Positions 16,351-23,531 of a stretch of DNA of 64,000 nt are shown here, in pieces. The notes under the pieces are model-generated. The model was not told the DNA's origin, did no database searches, and was given only the letters and a program-made list of their open reading frames with translations. The first letter of the stretch is position 1. The number at the start of each line of letters is the position of its first letter. This stretch comes from Candidatus Yanofskybacteria bacterium CG10_big_fil_rev_8_21_14_0_10_36_16 (GTDB taxonomy: Bacteria > Patescibacteria > Paceibacteria > 2-02-FULL-40-12 > IGHO2-01-FULL-4-A): positions 1 to 64,000 of the forward strand of contig PCXQ01000005.1 of NCBI GenBank assembly GCA_002794035.1, in the 5' to 3' direction. A program made the translations under genes and the position numbers.

Positions 16351-17547
16351 TCACATGCCCAATCTGGTCTTAAGATCAGACCTGAACACTGTAAACAACT
16401 GAATCAAACTTGTGCCTTCAAAGATACGCCATGCTCGAACATCCCTAAATAATTTTTCAACGGCATAGCTTTTCATATAGCCCTGCCCGCCATGAAGCTG
16501 TAAAGCGCTATCAATACATTTAAAGGCCATTTCGGAACCTGCATATTTTGCAATGGCTCCAAACTTTTTAACATCAAGACCACGGTCAACTCTCCATGCC
16601 GCATCAAACGTCATTGACTCAACTAAGGTTTTTAACACTTCCATCTCAGCAAGTTTTTCATGTGTGGTTGGAAATTCAAGAATCCTTTTACCAAACACTC
16701 TGCGATCCCATGTATAGTTCCAAGCCTCATCAATTGCCCTTCGCATCATGCCGACACAACAACCGGCCAAAGTAATTCTGGAGCGATTAAATACGTTCAT
16801 TAACATTTTAAAACCGCCACCGACTTCACCCATCAAATTATTATCAGGAATAAAAACATCTTCTATCGCAAAACTGTTTGTCAAAGAAGCATGCAATCCC
16901 ATCTTTTCTTCTCTGACCATGCCCTTAATACCATCTGAGGGTAAATCCAAAATAAACATCGCCATGGTTTTATTGCCGCCGCCTTTTTGAGTCTGAGCAA
17001 TAATAACCATAACATCTGCAATTTCGGCGTTAGTTATAAACTGCTTATTCCCATTTACAACCCAGCCGCCATCAACTTTCTCTGCCATAGTAGACATACT
17101 TGCCACATCAGAACCCACACCTTGTTCAGTTGATGCCAAAGCACCAATTTTTTTTGCACTGACCAGATCGGACAAATAACGTTCCTTCTGCTCATCATTG
17201 CCAAAAAGTGCAATAGCTTCTGAAGCCAAGCTCATATGAGCACCTACAGCCAAAGCAAACGCGGGGTCAACATAACCTAGCTCATCTGAAACAATACAGG
17301 CACCAATTTTGCCCATTTCAAATCCGCCATATTGTTCAGGAAGGCTCACCCCAAAAACTCCCAACCCAGCTAATTTCTGCCATAATTCTTCGGGAGTTTC
17401 CTCATTTTCATCCATCCACTGAACCAACGGTTTACCTTCTCTTTTAGCATTTAAAACTTCATCTCTACAAAAATCCTTTACAGACTTCCTTAACATCAAA
17501 TAATCTTCGGTTTCCCAAACTGGATTTAAGGCATTACTAGTCAACAT
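16351..17547 (-). CDS. Acyl-CoA dehydrogenase
   Basis: 398 residues, full length for the family. FAD-dependent enzyme that oxidises an acyl-CoA to the enoyl-CoA. The catalytic base is E377 in RIFEGTSLIQ. The family block GGQGYMKSYAVEKLFRDVR and the FAD loop region ASTEQGVGSDVASM are intact. GAGG precedes the ATG by about 7 nt. No electron-transfer flavoprotein, thiolase, hydratase or CoA ligase gene is in the window, so neither the substrate nor the electron acceptor can be named. Beta-oxidation is generally absent from reduced CPR genomes, which makes the gene notable if that placement is right. Confidence 0.9.
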   Translation of the reverse strand: MLTSNALNPVWETEDYLMLRKSVKDFCRDEVLNAKREGKPLVQWMDENEETPEELWQKLAGLGVFGVSLPEQYGGFEMGKIGACIVSDELGYVDPAFALAVGAHMSLASEAIALFGNDEQKERYLSDLVSAKKIGALASTEQGVGSDVASMSTMAEKVDGGWVVNGNKQFITNAEIADVMVIIAQTQKGGGNKTMAMFILDLPSDGIKGMVREEKMGLHASLTNSFAIEDVFIPDNNLMGEVGGGFKMLMNVFNRSRITLAGCCVGMMRRAIDEAWNYTWDRRVFGKRILEFPTTHEKLAEMEVLKTLVESMTFDAAWRVDRGLDVKKFGAIAKYAGSEMAFKCIDSALQLHGGQGYMKSYAVEKLFRDVRAWRIFEGTSLIQLFTVFRSDLKTRLGM

Positions 17548-17640
17548 TTCTGCCTCTTATTTCCTTTTAAACAAACCGGCATAAAGATATCAAAAAGACT
17601 GTTTTTTGACAATATTATTCAAAAATACAAGGTACAAAAA

Positions 17641-17660
17641 AGCCCCGCTAGGGCGAGGCT
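17641..17660 (-). terminator. Terminator of the 17662 gene
   Basis: AGCCTCGC / GCGGGGCT stem, then TTTTTT on the minus strand. Confidence 0.7.
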
Positions 17661-17661
17661 A

Positions 17662-18033
17662 TTATATTTTTTTTAATTCGGGAGCAAAATAACGTTCTTC
17701 ACGCGTTCTGTGACAATGAGGACATTCGAATCTCACCTGATACTGAAACACGTGCCCGTTCAATCTCTCAGGTGCCCCCTTAAGCCATTTAGCTTCATAC
17801 TCGTAATCAGAAGCCACAGGACCAATAACTTTTACTACTTTTCCCTTAAATCTGTAGGTTATATCACATGCAGCACAAAAACGAAGTTCAATATTTTCTA
17901 CTTTGTCACCCACCTTAAAAACTTTTTCTTCGAGAATCCTGCTTTCGCATTTTTCAGCTTCACTAGCCTTTTGATATTCAGCCTCGCAAAGAGAACATTT
18001 ATAAGTTACGACCGTTTTGGTAATTTTTTTCAT
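17662..18033 (-). CDS. Small protein with three CxxC motifs
   Basis: 123 residues. CSLC (about 13), CAAC (about 54) and CPHC (about 105), plus one further cysteine (EKCES), suggest one or two zinc ribbons. The middle looks like a small beta barrel (VFKVGDKVENIE, GKVVKVIG). No family is recognised. It may be a nucleic-acid-binding or regulatory protein. It is divergent from lexA across a 319-bp intergenic region. Confidence 0.6.
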   Translation of the reverse strand: MKKITKTVVTYKCSLCEAEYQKASEAEKCESRILEEKVFKVGDKVENIELRFCAACDITYRFKGKVVKVIGPVASDYEYEAKWLKGAPERLNGHVFQYQVRFECPHCHRTREERYFAPELKKI

Positions 18034-18155
18034 AATAATCCCCTGTTTTGATTTTTAAATAACCTAATGATTTTATAACAAAAAATTACACCTTGTTCAA
18101 TTAATAAATGTAGTTTTAAATAAACAAGATTAAACTTATCCACAATTAAGCACTT

Positions 18156-18185
18156 TTGCATTTTCGGTTTACTTTCGGTTATAAT
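18156..18185 (+). promoter_or_regulatory. Promoter of lexA with a direct repeat in the spacer
   Basis: TTGCAT (18156), 18-nt spacer, TATAAT (18180-18185). The spacer holds the direct repeat TTTCGGTTTAC / TTTCGGTTATA, a possible operator. No CTGT-N8-ACAG or GAAC-N4-GTTC SOS box is visible. A DnaA-box-like TTATCCACA lies at 18136-18144. Confidence 0.55.
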
Positions 18186-18229
18186 TATTTTAATAACAGT
18201 ATCCCTTAATAAAAACTTGTGTGTTTGTC

Positions 18230-18318
18230 CAAGTTCAAGTTCAAATCAGTTTATGAATGAAGAGGCGTACTTAAGCTACGTTAAGTTATTCATAAACAAT
18301 TGACTAAACCCACAGGGC
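18230..18318 (+). repeat. Dispersed hairpin repeat family A, copy 3, in the lexA leader
   Basis: Begins CAAGTTCAAG, has core GAGGCGTACTTAAG and ends CTAAACCCACAGGGC. Its stem GTTTATGAAT / ATTCATAAAC is a perfect 10-bp pair. It lies between the lexA promoter and start codon. Together with the promoter this accounts for the gene-free stretch 18034-18352. Confidence 0.7.
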
Positions 18319-18352
18319 GAAAAACATGTTAAACTCACATCACTAAGGCTTC

Positions 18353-19219
18353 ATGTTTTTCGCAAATAAGTTTTTAATGCTTACCAAAAAACAAAAACAA
18401 GTATTGGATTACGTAACCAAATACATCTCAAAACGAGATTACGCTCCCACGCTTGAGGAAATAGCGGACCACCTTGGGGTTTCTGCTATATCTACTGTTC
18501 ATGGCCACCTTTCAAAACTCAAGGAGCTCGGCTATCTTGACCGTCCTGAAAACCAGCCCCGCTCAATCAATGTCATTGGTCATGAAACTATGATAAAAAT
18601 ACCTCTAGCTGGAGTAATATCTGCCGGCGCTGGTATTGAAGCCCTTGAAATGCCCGAATCAATCGCAATCCCCAAAAGCAAATTCCCCTCTTTAAGCGAC
18701 ATTTTCGCTTTGAAAGTTTCTGGAGACAGCATGAAAGATGAAAACATTAATGACGGCGATGTTGTAATACTAAAAAAACAAAAAATAGCCGAAAACGGCC
18801 AAAAAGTTGTAGCACTACTAAATGACGGAGTTGCCACATTAAAAAAATTCTACCGAGAGCGAGGCTATATCCGTCTCCAACCTGCAAACAAAGATATGGA
18901 TCCGATAATAGTAAAAAGCGGATGGGAAGTTGCAATTCAAGGCGTAGTAATGGATGTCATTCATTCTGAAATGAAAAAAACTGCCACATTTGAACCCATC
19001 CCGCTAAAATCAGTTAAAGCTTCACAATCCCCCACCAAAGCCAATCAAAAAAATTCTTATTACACACCCCAAGAACTCGCTGCCACTTTACGCATAAAAC
19101 CCCCTACCATATATAGATACATCAAAACAGGAAAAATAAAAGCCTACAAAATCGGAAAAGAATTCCGCATAGATAATAAAGAATTTCACAGCTTCCTCAA
19201 AAAAGTTAAAACAATATAA
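18353..19219 (+). CDS. lexA: LexA repressor fused to an excisionase-type helix-turn-helix
   Basis: 288 residues from the ATG at 18353 (AAGG just upstream); the ATG at 18377 (MLTKKQKQ) is the usual LexA start. Residues 9-75 are the LexA winged helix. The autocleavage site is A91-G92, and the catalytic pair is S116 in GDSM and K154 in ATLKK, so the self-cleaving peptidase is intact. After residue 220 an extra domain follows: YYTPQELAATLRIKPPTIYR and KIKAYKIGKEFRI, the pattern of MerR/excisionase (HTH_17) DNA-binding domains. Ordinary LexA is about 200 residues and ends before this. It should repress a DNA-damage regulon, but with a second DNA-reading head. It has its own terminator. Confidence 0.9.
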   Translation: MFFANKFLMLTKKQKQVLDYVTKYISKRDYAPTLEEIADHLGVSAISTVHGHLSKLKELGYLDRPENQPRSINVIGHETMIKIPLAGVISAGAGIEALEMPESIAIPKSKFPSLSDIFALKVSGDSMKDENINDGDVVILKKQKIAENGQKVVALLNDGVATLKKFYRERGYIRLQPANKDMDPIIVKSGWEVAIQGVVMDVIHSEMKKTATFEPIPLKSVKASQSPTKANQKNSYYTPQELAATLRIKPPTIYRYIKTGKIKAYKIGKEFRIDNKEFHSFLKKVKTI

Positions 19220-19221
19220 AA

Positions 19222-19239
19222 AACCCACCAAGGTGGGTT
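19222..19239 (+). terminator. Terminator of lexA
   Basis: AACCCACC / GGTGGGTT stem with AA loop followed by TTTTTT. Confidence 0.8.
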
Positions 19240-19255
19240 TTTTAATTTAATCGGG

Positions 19256-19328
19256 TGGACCCAGCCGGGCTCGAACCGGCCACCTCCACATTGCAAATGT
19301 GGCGCTCTACCGAATGAGCTATGGGCCC
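19256..19328 (-). tRNA. tRNA-Ala (anticodon UGC)
   Basis: A cloverleaf reads on the minus strand: acceptor GGGCCCA with TGGGTCC, including the G3-U70 wobble pair that identifies alanine tRNAs; anticodon stem CCACA/TGTGG with loop TTTGCAA, anticodon TGC; T arm GGTTCGA. The 3' end continues ACCC, so CCA is not encoded and must be added. Between the tRNA and prs (19329-19553) I see only the hairpin at 19353. Confidence 0.95.
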
Positions 19329-19352
19329 ATACAAATGAATAATACAACAACA

Positions 19353-19380
19353 AAAGCGGTTTCGCAACAGAAACCGCTTT
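19353..19380 (+). terminator. Terminator-like hairpin upstream of tRNA-Ala
   Basis: A perfect stem AAAGCGGTTTC / GAAACCGCTTT with a 6-nt loop followed on the plus strand by TTTT. It would stop plus-strand transcripts that read through from lexA. Confidence 0.65.
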
Positions 19381-19553
19381 TTTAAGAACTTTAATGAAAT
19401 AATCCTCTTTCGTTACAAAATTTTTAAATTTTGAGATAAAACGTAATTAAAATTTCGATGAATAGCTCATTCTATTTTGAAAAATTTTTGTATAGTTTTA
19501 GCCAAAACTTAAAAATTGCAGTAGGATACGGGATTATTTGATAGGTTCTAGTT

Positions 19554-20525
19554 CTAATCAAATAAGGCAGCACTTAAAGATTGATTATTGGAAATTCTTA
19601 CAATTGCTCTAGCAAAATGTTCAGAAACTGAAACCACTTCTATTTTATCAGCGCTCTCAATTTTTTGACTTGTAGTTGGATTATAAACCGTGTCAGTAAC
19701 AAAAATCCTATCTATAAGAGAATTGTTAATCTTTTCAAAAGCGTCATCAGAAAACAACCCATGAGTAGCAACCGCAAGAACCCTTTTAGCACCCTTATTT
19801 ATCAATGCCTCGGCACCAGCCACTACCGTACCACAAGTATCAAACATATCATCAACAACAAGAGCTATCTTCCCCTCAACTTCCCCAACAACATTATAGG
19901 CCCTTGTCCTATTTGGACCTTCACGTCTTTTATCAATTATGGCCAAATCAGAACCGTTTAATCTTTGGGCCCATGCTCTAGCCCTATTTACCCCGCCTGC
20001 ATCTGGAGAAACAACAACAATCTCATTGTTGTTTATCTCATTTTCAAACAATCCTTTAATAACCTTAATCAAAACAGGCCTAGCATAAAGGTGATCAACT
20101 TTTGTGTTTCTAAAAAAACCCTCGATAGCATTTGCATGTAAATCCATAAAAACAACCCTTTCTATCCCAAGCTCATCTATAAATTGCGCCCACAAACTGG
20201 CTGAGATCGCTTCACGTCCTGCACTTTTTCTTTCTTGTCTGGCATATCCGTAATAAGGCACAACAGCGATTACCCTCAGGGCTGATGCACCAAGAGCAGC
20301 TTTAAGCATAAGGAATAACTGAATTAGATTACTATCAGGCTGATTGGTTGATTGAATAACAAAAACTGTCTGGTTCCTCAAATTTTCTTCAAAACGAACA
20401 TATTGTTCCCCATCTGCGAAATTAGTTAGTTTTATATGCCCAAGATCTTCTTCTATGTCACTGACCTGCACAATTTTTTCTGCCAAAGGATGATTGGCTC
20501 CTCCGCTAAAAATCTTAAAATCCAT
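19554..20525 (-). CDS. prs: Ribose-phosphate pyrophosphokinase (PRPP synthetase)
   Basis: 323 residues. It makes PRPP from ribose 5-phosphate and ATP for nucleotide, histidine and NAD synthesis. The PRPP-binding loop ALVVDDMFDTCGT is clear, and the ATP-loop region YYGYARQERKSAGREAIS is typical. The start is taken at the ATG at 20525 because GGAGG sits 5 nt before it. An ATG four codons upstream (20537) lacks a ribosome site and would itself contain that GGAGG. Confidence 0.93.
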   Translation of the reverse strand: MDFKIFSGGANHPLAEKIVQVSDIEEDLGHIKLTNFADGEQYVRFEENLRNQTVFVIQSTNQPDSNLIQLFLMLKAALGASALRVIAVVPYYGYARQERKSAGREAISASLWAQFIDELGIERVVFMDLHANAIEGFFRNTKVDHLYARPVLIKVIKGLFENEINNNEIVVVSPDAGGVNRARAWAQRLNGSDLAIIDKRREGPNRTRAYNVVGEVEGKIALVVDDMFDTCGTVVAGAEALINKGAKRVLAVATHGLFSDDAFEKINNSLIDRIFVTDTVYNPTTSQKIESADKIEVVSVSEHFARAIVRISNNQSLSAALFD

Positions 20526-20651
20526 GTCTGCCTCCATATTTAAATATTAAAGATTCCGGATTTAGTGTAATAAAAATCACCCCTAAGGGCAAATATTAAA
20601 CTGGTTTTCCCCATATAGTTTCCCGCACAGAAAAAAACATGGAAAAAAATG

Positions 20652-20724
20652 TGGGTGTGGAAGGAATCGAACCTTCGACCTCTGTCTTATCAGGACAGCG
20701 TTCTAACCACTGAACTACACACCC
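20652..20724 (-). tRNA. tRNA-Ile (anticodon GAU)
   Basis: Minus-strand cloverleaf with acceptor GGGTGTG / CACACCC, anticodon stem CTGTC/GACAG around loop CTGATAA (anticodon GAT), T arm GGTTCGATTCC. CCA is not encoded. Confidence 0.95.
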
Positions 20725-20770
20725 AAATATCAAAGCCGGGGTAGGAGGGCAAGTAAATATTACAATAAAA

Positions 20771-20792
20771 AAAGGGGTTTTTCAACCTCTTT
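20771..20792 (-). terminator. Terminator of the HAD gene
   Basis: AAGAGGTT / AACCCCTT with a GAAA loop and one mismatch, then TTTTTTTATT on the minus strand. Confidence 0.6.
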
Positions 20793-20805
20793 GTTTTAAC
20801 TTTCT

Positions 20806-21486
20806 TTAAATATTAATGCCTCTTCCTGACAATTTTCTTCTTAGACCGTCAACGTTAACTTCTATAGGATTGGTGTGGACAAAATGAAAATAATCGCCCA
20901 TACCCACATCTTCAGCCGCTTTACAATTTTCGAATAAATCATCCACAAATATTGCATTGCTTGGATCAACACCGTTGCGCTTTAAATAACACAGGGCATG
21001 ATCATAAATGCATCTAGCTGGTTTTAGGCAGTTTATGGGATACTCATGAGATGCGAAAATTTCATCAAAAGGTTCAAGAATTTGAGGCATCTCTGAGCAC
21101 AAATGATCATAGTGAAGTTCATTGGTATTTGTTATTATTGCCATGAAATCAAAATGAGGTTTCGCTGCTTGAATCAAAGATGTCATTTCCTCAATTTCGC
21201 TGAAAACGTTATTAAAGCTTTCAACAAATAATTTGAATGTAAATTTTTCAAAATCTATACTTAAAACATCAAAAACTTGTTCGTAATAATCACGTGCGCC
21301 AATACGCCCAGTGCCAAAATCCCTGTTAACGTTGCCTAAAAAATGTTTATCATTTAAGGTAAGACGCTCGCGTAATTCTGTTTCTTTTTTACCAGTAATA
21401 TTTGATACGGATTTAAAAAATGAATCAAAAGAAACATTTACAAGTACACCACCTAAATCTGTTATGAAAGCTCTTGGTCGTTTCAC
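20806..21486 (-). CDS. HAD-superfamily hydrolase
   Basis: 226 residues. Motif I at the N-terminus is FITDLGGVL (nucleophile Asp, but the usual DxD second acid is Gly, as in several YihX-type members). Motif II is near MAIITNTN, and motif III/IV includes AIFVDDLFENCKAAEDVGM. Such proteins dephosphorylate small phosphorylated metabolites; the substrate is not predictable. It starts at GTG with GGAGG 8 nt upstream. It is read away from the divergent glycosylase-like gene. Confidence 0.8.
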   Translation of the reverse strand: MKRPRAFITDLGGVLVNVSFDSFFKSVSNITGKKETELRERLTLNDKHFLGNVNRDFGTGRIGARDYYEQVFDVLSIDFEKFTFKLFVESFNNVFSEIEEMTSLIQAAKPHFDFMAIITNTNELHYDHLCSEMPQILEPFDEIFASHEYPINCLKPARCIYDHALCYLKRNGVDPSNAIFVDDLFENCKAAEDVGMGDYFHFVHTNPIEVNVDGLRRKLSGRGINI

Positions 21487-21577
21487 TTTTGCATCCTCCT
21501 CTTTATTTAAAAGAACATCCTTGTTAATCTAACAAATAAATAACAATAAAACAAGTAAAAAAGCAAATAATAACACC

Positions 21578-22126
21578 TTGAATAAAAAACAAAAACTTGA
21601 ATATATCTGGAAAGCAATTCGCAAGGCGCATCCTAAAAAAACGCTTGTTTTTAGTGATGGTTCACCAAACAATAAGATAATGATAATAGGCGAAGCACCC
21701 GGAATAGATGAAGAAAACCAAGGCCTGCCTTTTGTTGGCAGGGCAGGAAAACTGCTTATTGCCACGCTTGAAAAACTTAGCTGTCCAAGAAGCGAATTTT
21801 ATATTTCAAACGTAGTTAAGTATAGACCACAAAACGAGTTCGGAAAAACACTAACACCCACCCTGAAAGAAATAGCAATATTCCGAACATCTATAGAAAA
21901 AGAAATTGAAATCATAAATCCAAAAATTATTGTTTTACTAGGACGCATAGCAATGGTCGGCATGGGAATTAAAGGCACTATGGGCGCAAACCATGGTAAA
22001 ATAATAACTCGCGATAACAAAAAAATACTTATTGTTTATCACCCCGCTGCTATACTCCGCAACCCAAACCTAAAACCCATCTTTCGCAAAGACCTTTCAA
22101 AAATAAAAAAAATGTCACAATCTTAA
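21578..22126 (+). CDS. Uracil-DNA glycosylase superfamily protein
   Basis: 182 residues. The signature GEAPGIDEENQGLPFVGRAGKLL matches family 4-type uracil-DNA glycosylases, and the C-terminal VYHPAAILRNPNL supplies the conserved His-Pro block. Family 4 enzymes carry four cysteines holding an iron-sulfur cluster. Only one cysteine (SCPRSEF) is present here, so it is a cluster-free relative. It should remove uracil from DNA. The start is a TTG with no clear ribosome site; no better in-frame start precedes the glycosylase motif. A terminator follows. Confidence 0.8.
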   Translation: MNKKQKLEYIWKAIRKAHPKKTLVFSDGSPNNKIMIIGEAPGIDEENQGLPFVGRAGKLLIATLEKLSCPRSEFYISNVVKYRPQNEFGKTLTPTLKEIAIFRTSIEKEIEIINPKIIVLLGRIAMVGMGIKGTMGANHGKIITRDNKKILIVYHPAAILRNPNLKPIFRKDLSKIKKMSQS

Positions 22127-22138
22127 TGCCCACAACAA

Positions 22139-22158
22139 AACACCGATACCTTCGGTGT
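22139..22158 (+). terminator. Terminator of the glycosylase gene
   Basis: ACACCGA / TCGGTGT stem followed by TTTTTTAAT. Confidence 0.7.
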
Positions 22159-22185
22159 TTTTTAATACTAAGTCCGTATTGTTGT

Positions 22186-22665
22186 TTAAACCCCTGCAGC
22201 GGGAAAGCCTATAATAATATTTATATTTTTACACTCGCTTGAATCAACTATTATATTTTTTGAATAATCATATTTGTCCACAGAAACAACATATTCTCCA
22301 AATGGTGCAGTCATCTCAAATTCGCCCACTGAATCAGAAATTGTTTTTGAAACTAAATTTCCAGAAATATCATAAAGAGTAACTGATTCTAAACTTGCAG
22401 GAGTGCTCCCATTACTACCGTCATTTTCTAACATTCCAGCATTAAGTGTTATTTTACCACATATAGAACCTATATCGGTTTTGTCGGTCTCATCATCAAA
22501 ATTATTATTTTCTTCTAACTCCTTTTCTTCTAAATTGGCCGAATCATTAACTTGCTCTTCATCTAAATCAAAGCCGTTATCTTGAGTAACGGAAAAATAT
22601 ATACCACCTCCAATAACCGCCAAAACGATTATAAATATTAATGATGTTTTATAATTAGCAATCAT
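22186..22665 (-). CDS. Membrane-anchored protein with carboxypeptidase-regulatory-like beta domain
   Basis: 159 residues. A membrane helix (about 7-25) precedes an acidic Asn/Glu/Asp linker (about 30-66) and a small beta-sandwich with SVTLYDISGNLVSKTISD and GEYVVSVDKYDYSK, the pattern of CarboxypepD_reg-like or PEGA-type modules. It has two cysteines (SICGK, SSECK) that could pair. It is an outward-facing anchored module of unknown partner. Confidence 0.6.
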   Translation of the reverse strand: MIANYKTSLIFIIVLAVIGGGIYFSVTQDNGFDLDEEQVNDSANLEEKELEENNNFDDETDKTDIGSICGKITLNAGMLENDGSNGSTPASLESVTLYDISGNLVSKTISDSVGEFEMTAPFGEYVVSVDKYDYSKNIIVDSSECKNINIIIGFPAAGV

Positions 22666-22702
22666 TTTTTAAAAAATATTTAAGATGCAACTAAATTTTT
22701 CA

Positions 22703-23335
22703 TTAATTATTTAGATGAACATCTAGTCCAATTTTATCTACTAATTTTTCATGCGGACCCTCCAATAACACTCGTATAAATCTGTCGAACATTCCCAATC
22801 TGTACAAAAACTCTTCTTTATCCATTACGGCATATTTTATTTCCTTTCCCGCTTCAGCTTCTAGCCATTTCAAAAAAATACGTAATTTTCTACGATCAAG
22901 ATCGTCAACAACCAAAAAGAGATCCAAACTGGGAGAATCTGGCACCTGCTTTTCAATAAATATGCCTGAAATTATAGACAAGCGCATTAGGCCAAGATTG
23001 TTCATCTTTGTTATCATTTTGCTTTTTTCAGCGGGAGATGATTTAAGCACCAAATCTCTGAGTTCATTAAACAAATCAAAATCAACATTTAAAACATATC
23101 TTATCCCGTTCTTTTTTGAACCTGAAGATTTTGACGCTATTGTTACCCGCCTAACCTTAACAATGCCAGCCTCTTTAAAACTGCTTATTTCTTTTCTTAC
23201 CTCGGCCTGTTTTGCTTGGACCAATTTAGAAAACCCAACCACGCTAAAACCAGTGTCCGGGTTCCTAAAAAGCCACCTGAGCATTTTAGCTCTTGTCTTG
23301 GATCCCAACAATAATTCTAGACTTTTATTGGACAT
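22703..23335 (-). CDS. Winged-helix regulator with degenerate nucleotidyltransferase-like domain
   Basis: 210 residues. Residues 1-65 form a winged helix (TRAKMLRWLFRNPD, then VRKEISSFKEAGIVKVRR). The C-terminal half follows the order of a minimal nucleotidyltransferase (SIISGIFIEKQ, then SLDLFLVVDDLDRRKL), but the GS and DxD residues needed for catalysis are missing. It is probably a DNA-binding regulator whose second domain senses a ligand. It is divergent from the 700-residue membrane protein and could control it. Confidence 0.6.
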   Translation of the reverse strand: MSNKSLELLLGSKTRAKMLRWLFRNPDTGFSVVGFSKLVQAKQAEVRKEISSFKEAGIVKVRRVTIASKSSGSKKNGIRYVLNVDFDLFNELRDLVLKSSPAEKSKMITKMNNLGLMRLSIISGIFIEKQVPDSPSLDLFLVVDDLDRRKLRIFLKWLEAEAGKEIKYAVMDKEEFLYRLGMFDRFIRVLLEGPHEKLVDKIGLDVHLNN

Positions 23336-23531
23336 GCTAGTAGAATATAAAATTTACAACAAGGTTGAATAATTATCAACTGGATTGATATTAAATAAAA
23401 AGTTATTATATATATTAGACTTATTAGGAAATAACCATTCTACTGCAATACTGAGGTTTTTGTCAAAATTATGAAATTTCTTAACGTAGATTATTCAGCA
23501 ATAAGTCTAAGCAATTAAAAGTCAAAATACT

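Noticed and set aside
20806..21486. Three-codon mini-frame (ATG CAA AAG TGA) overlapping the HAD start as a regulatory peptide
   Set aside because: It is a by-product of GGAGGATG in the ribosome site; nothing suggests it is functional.
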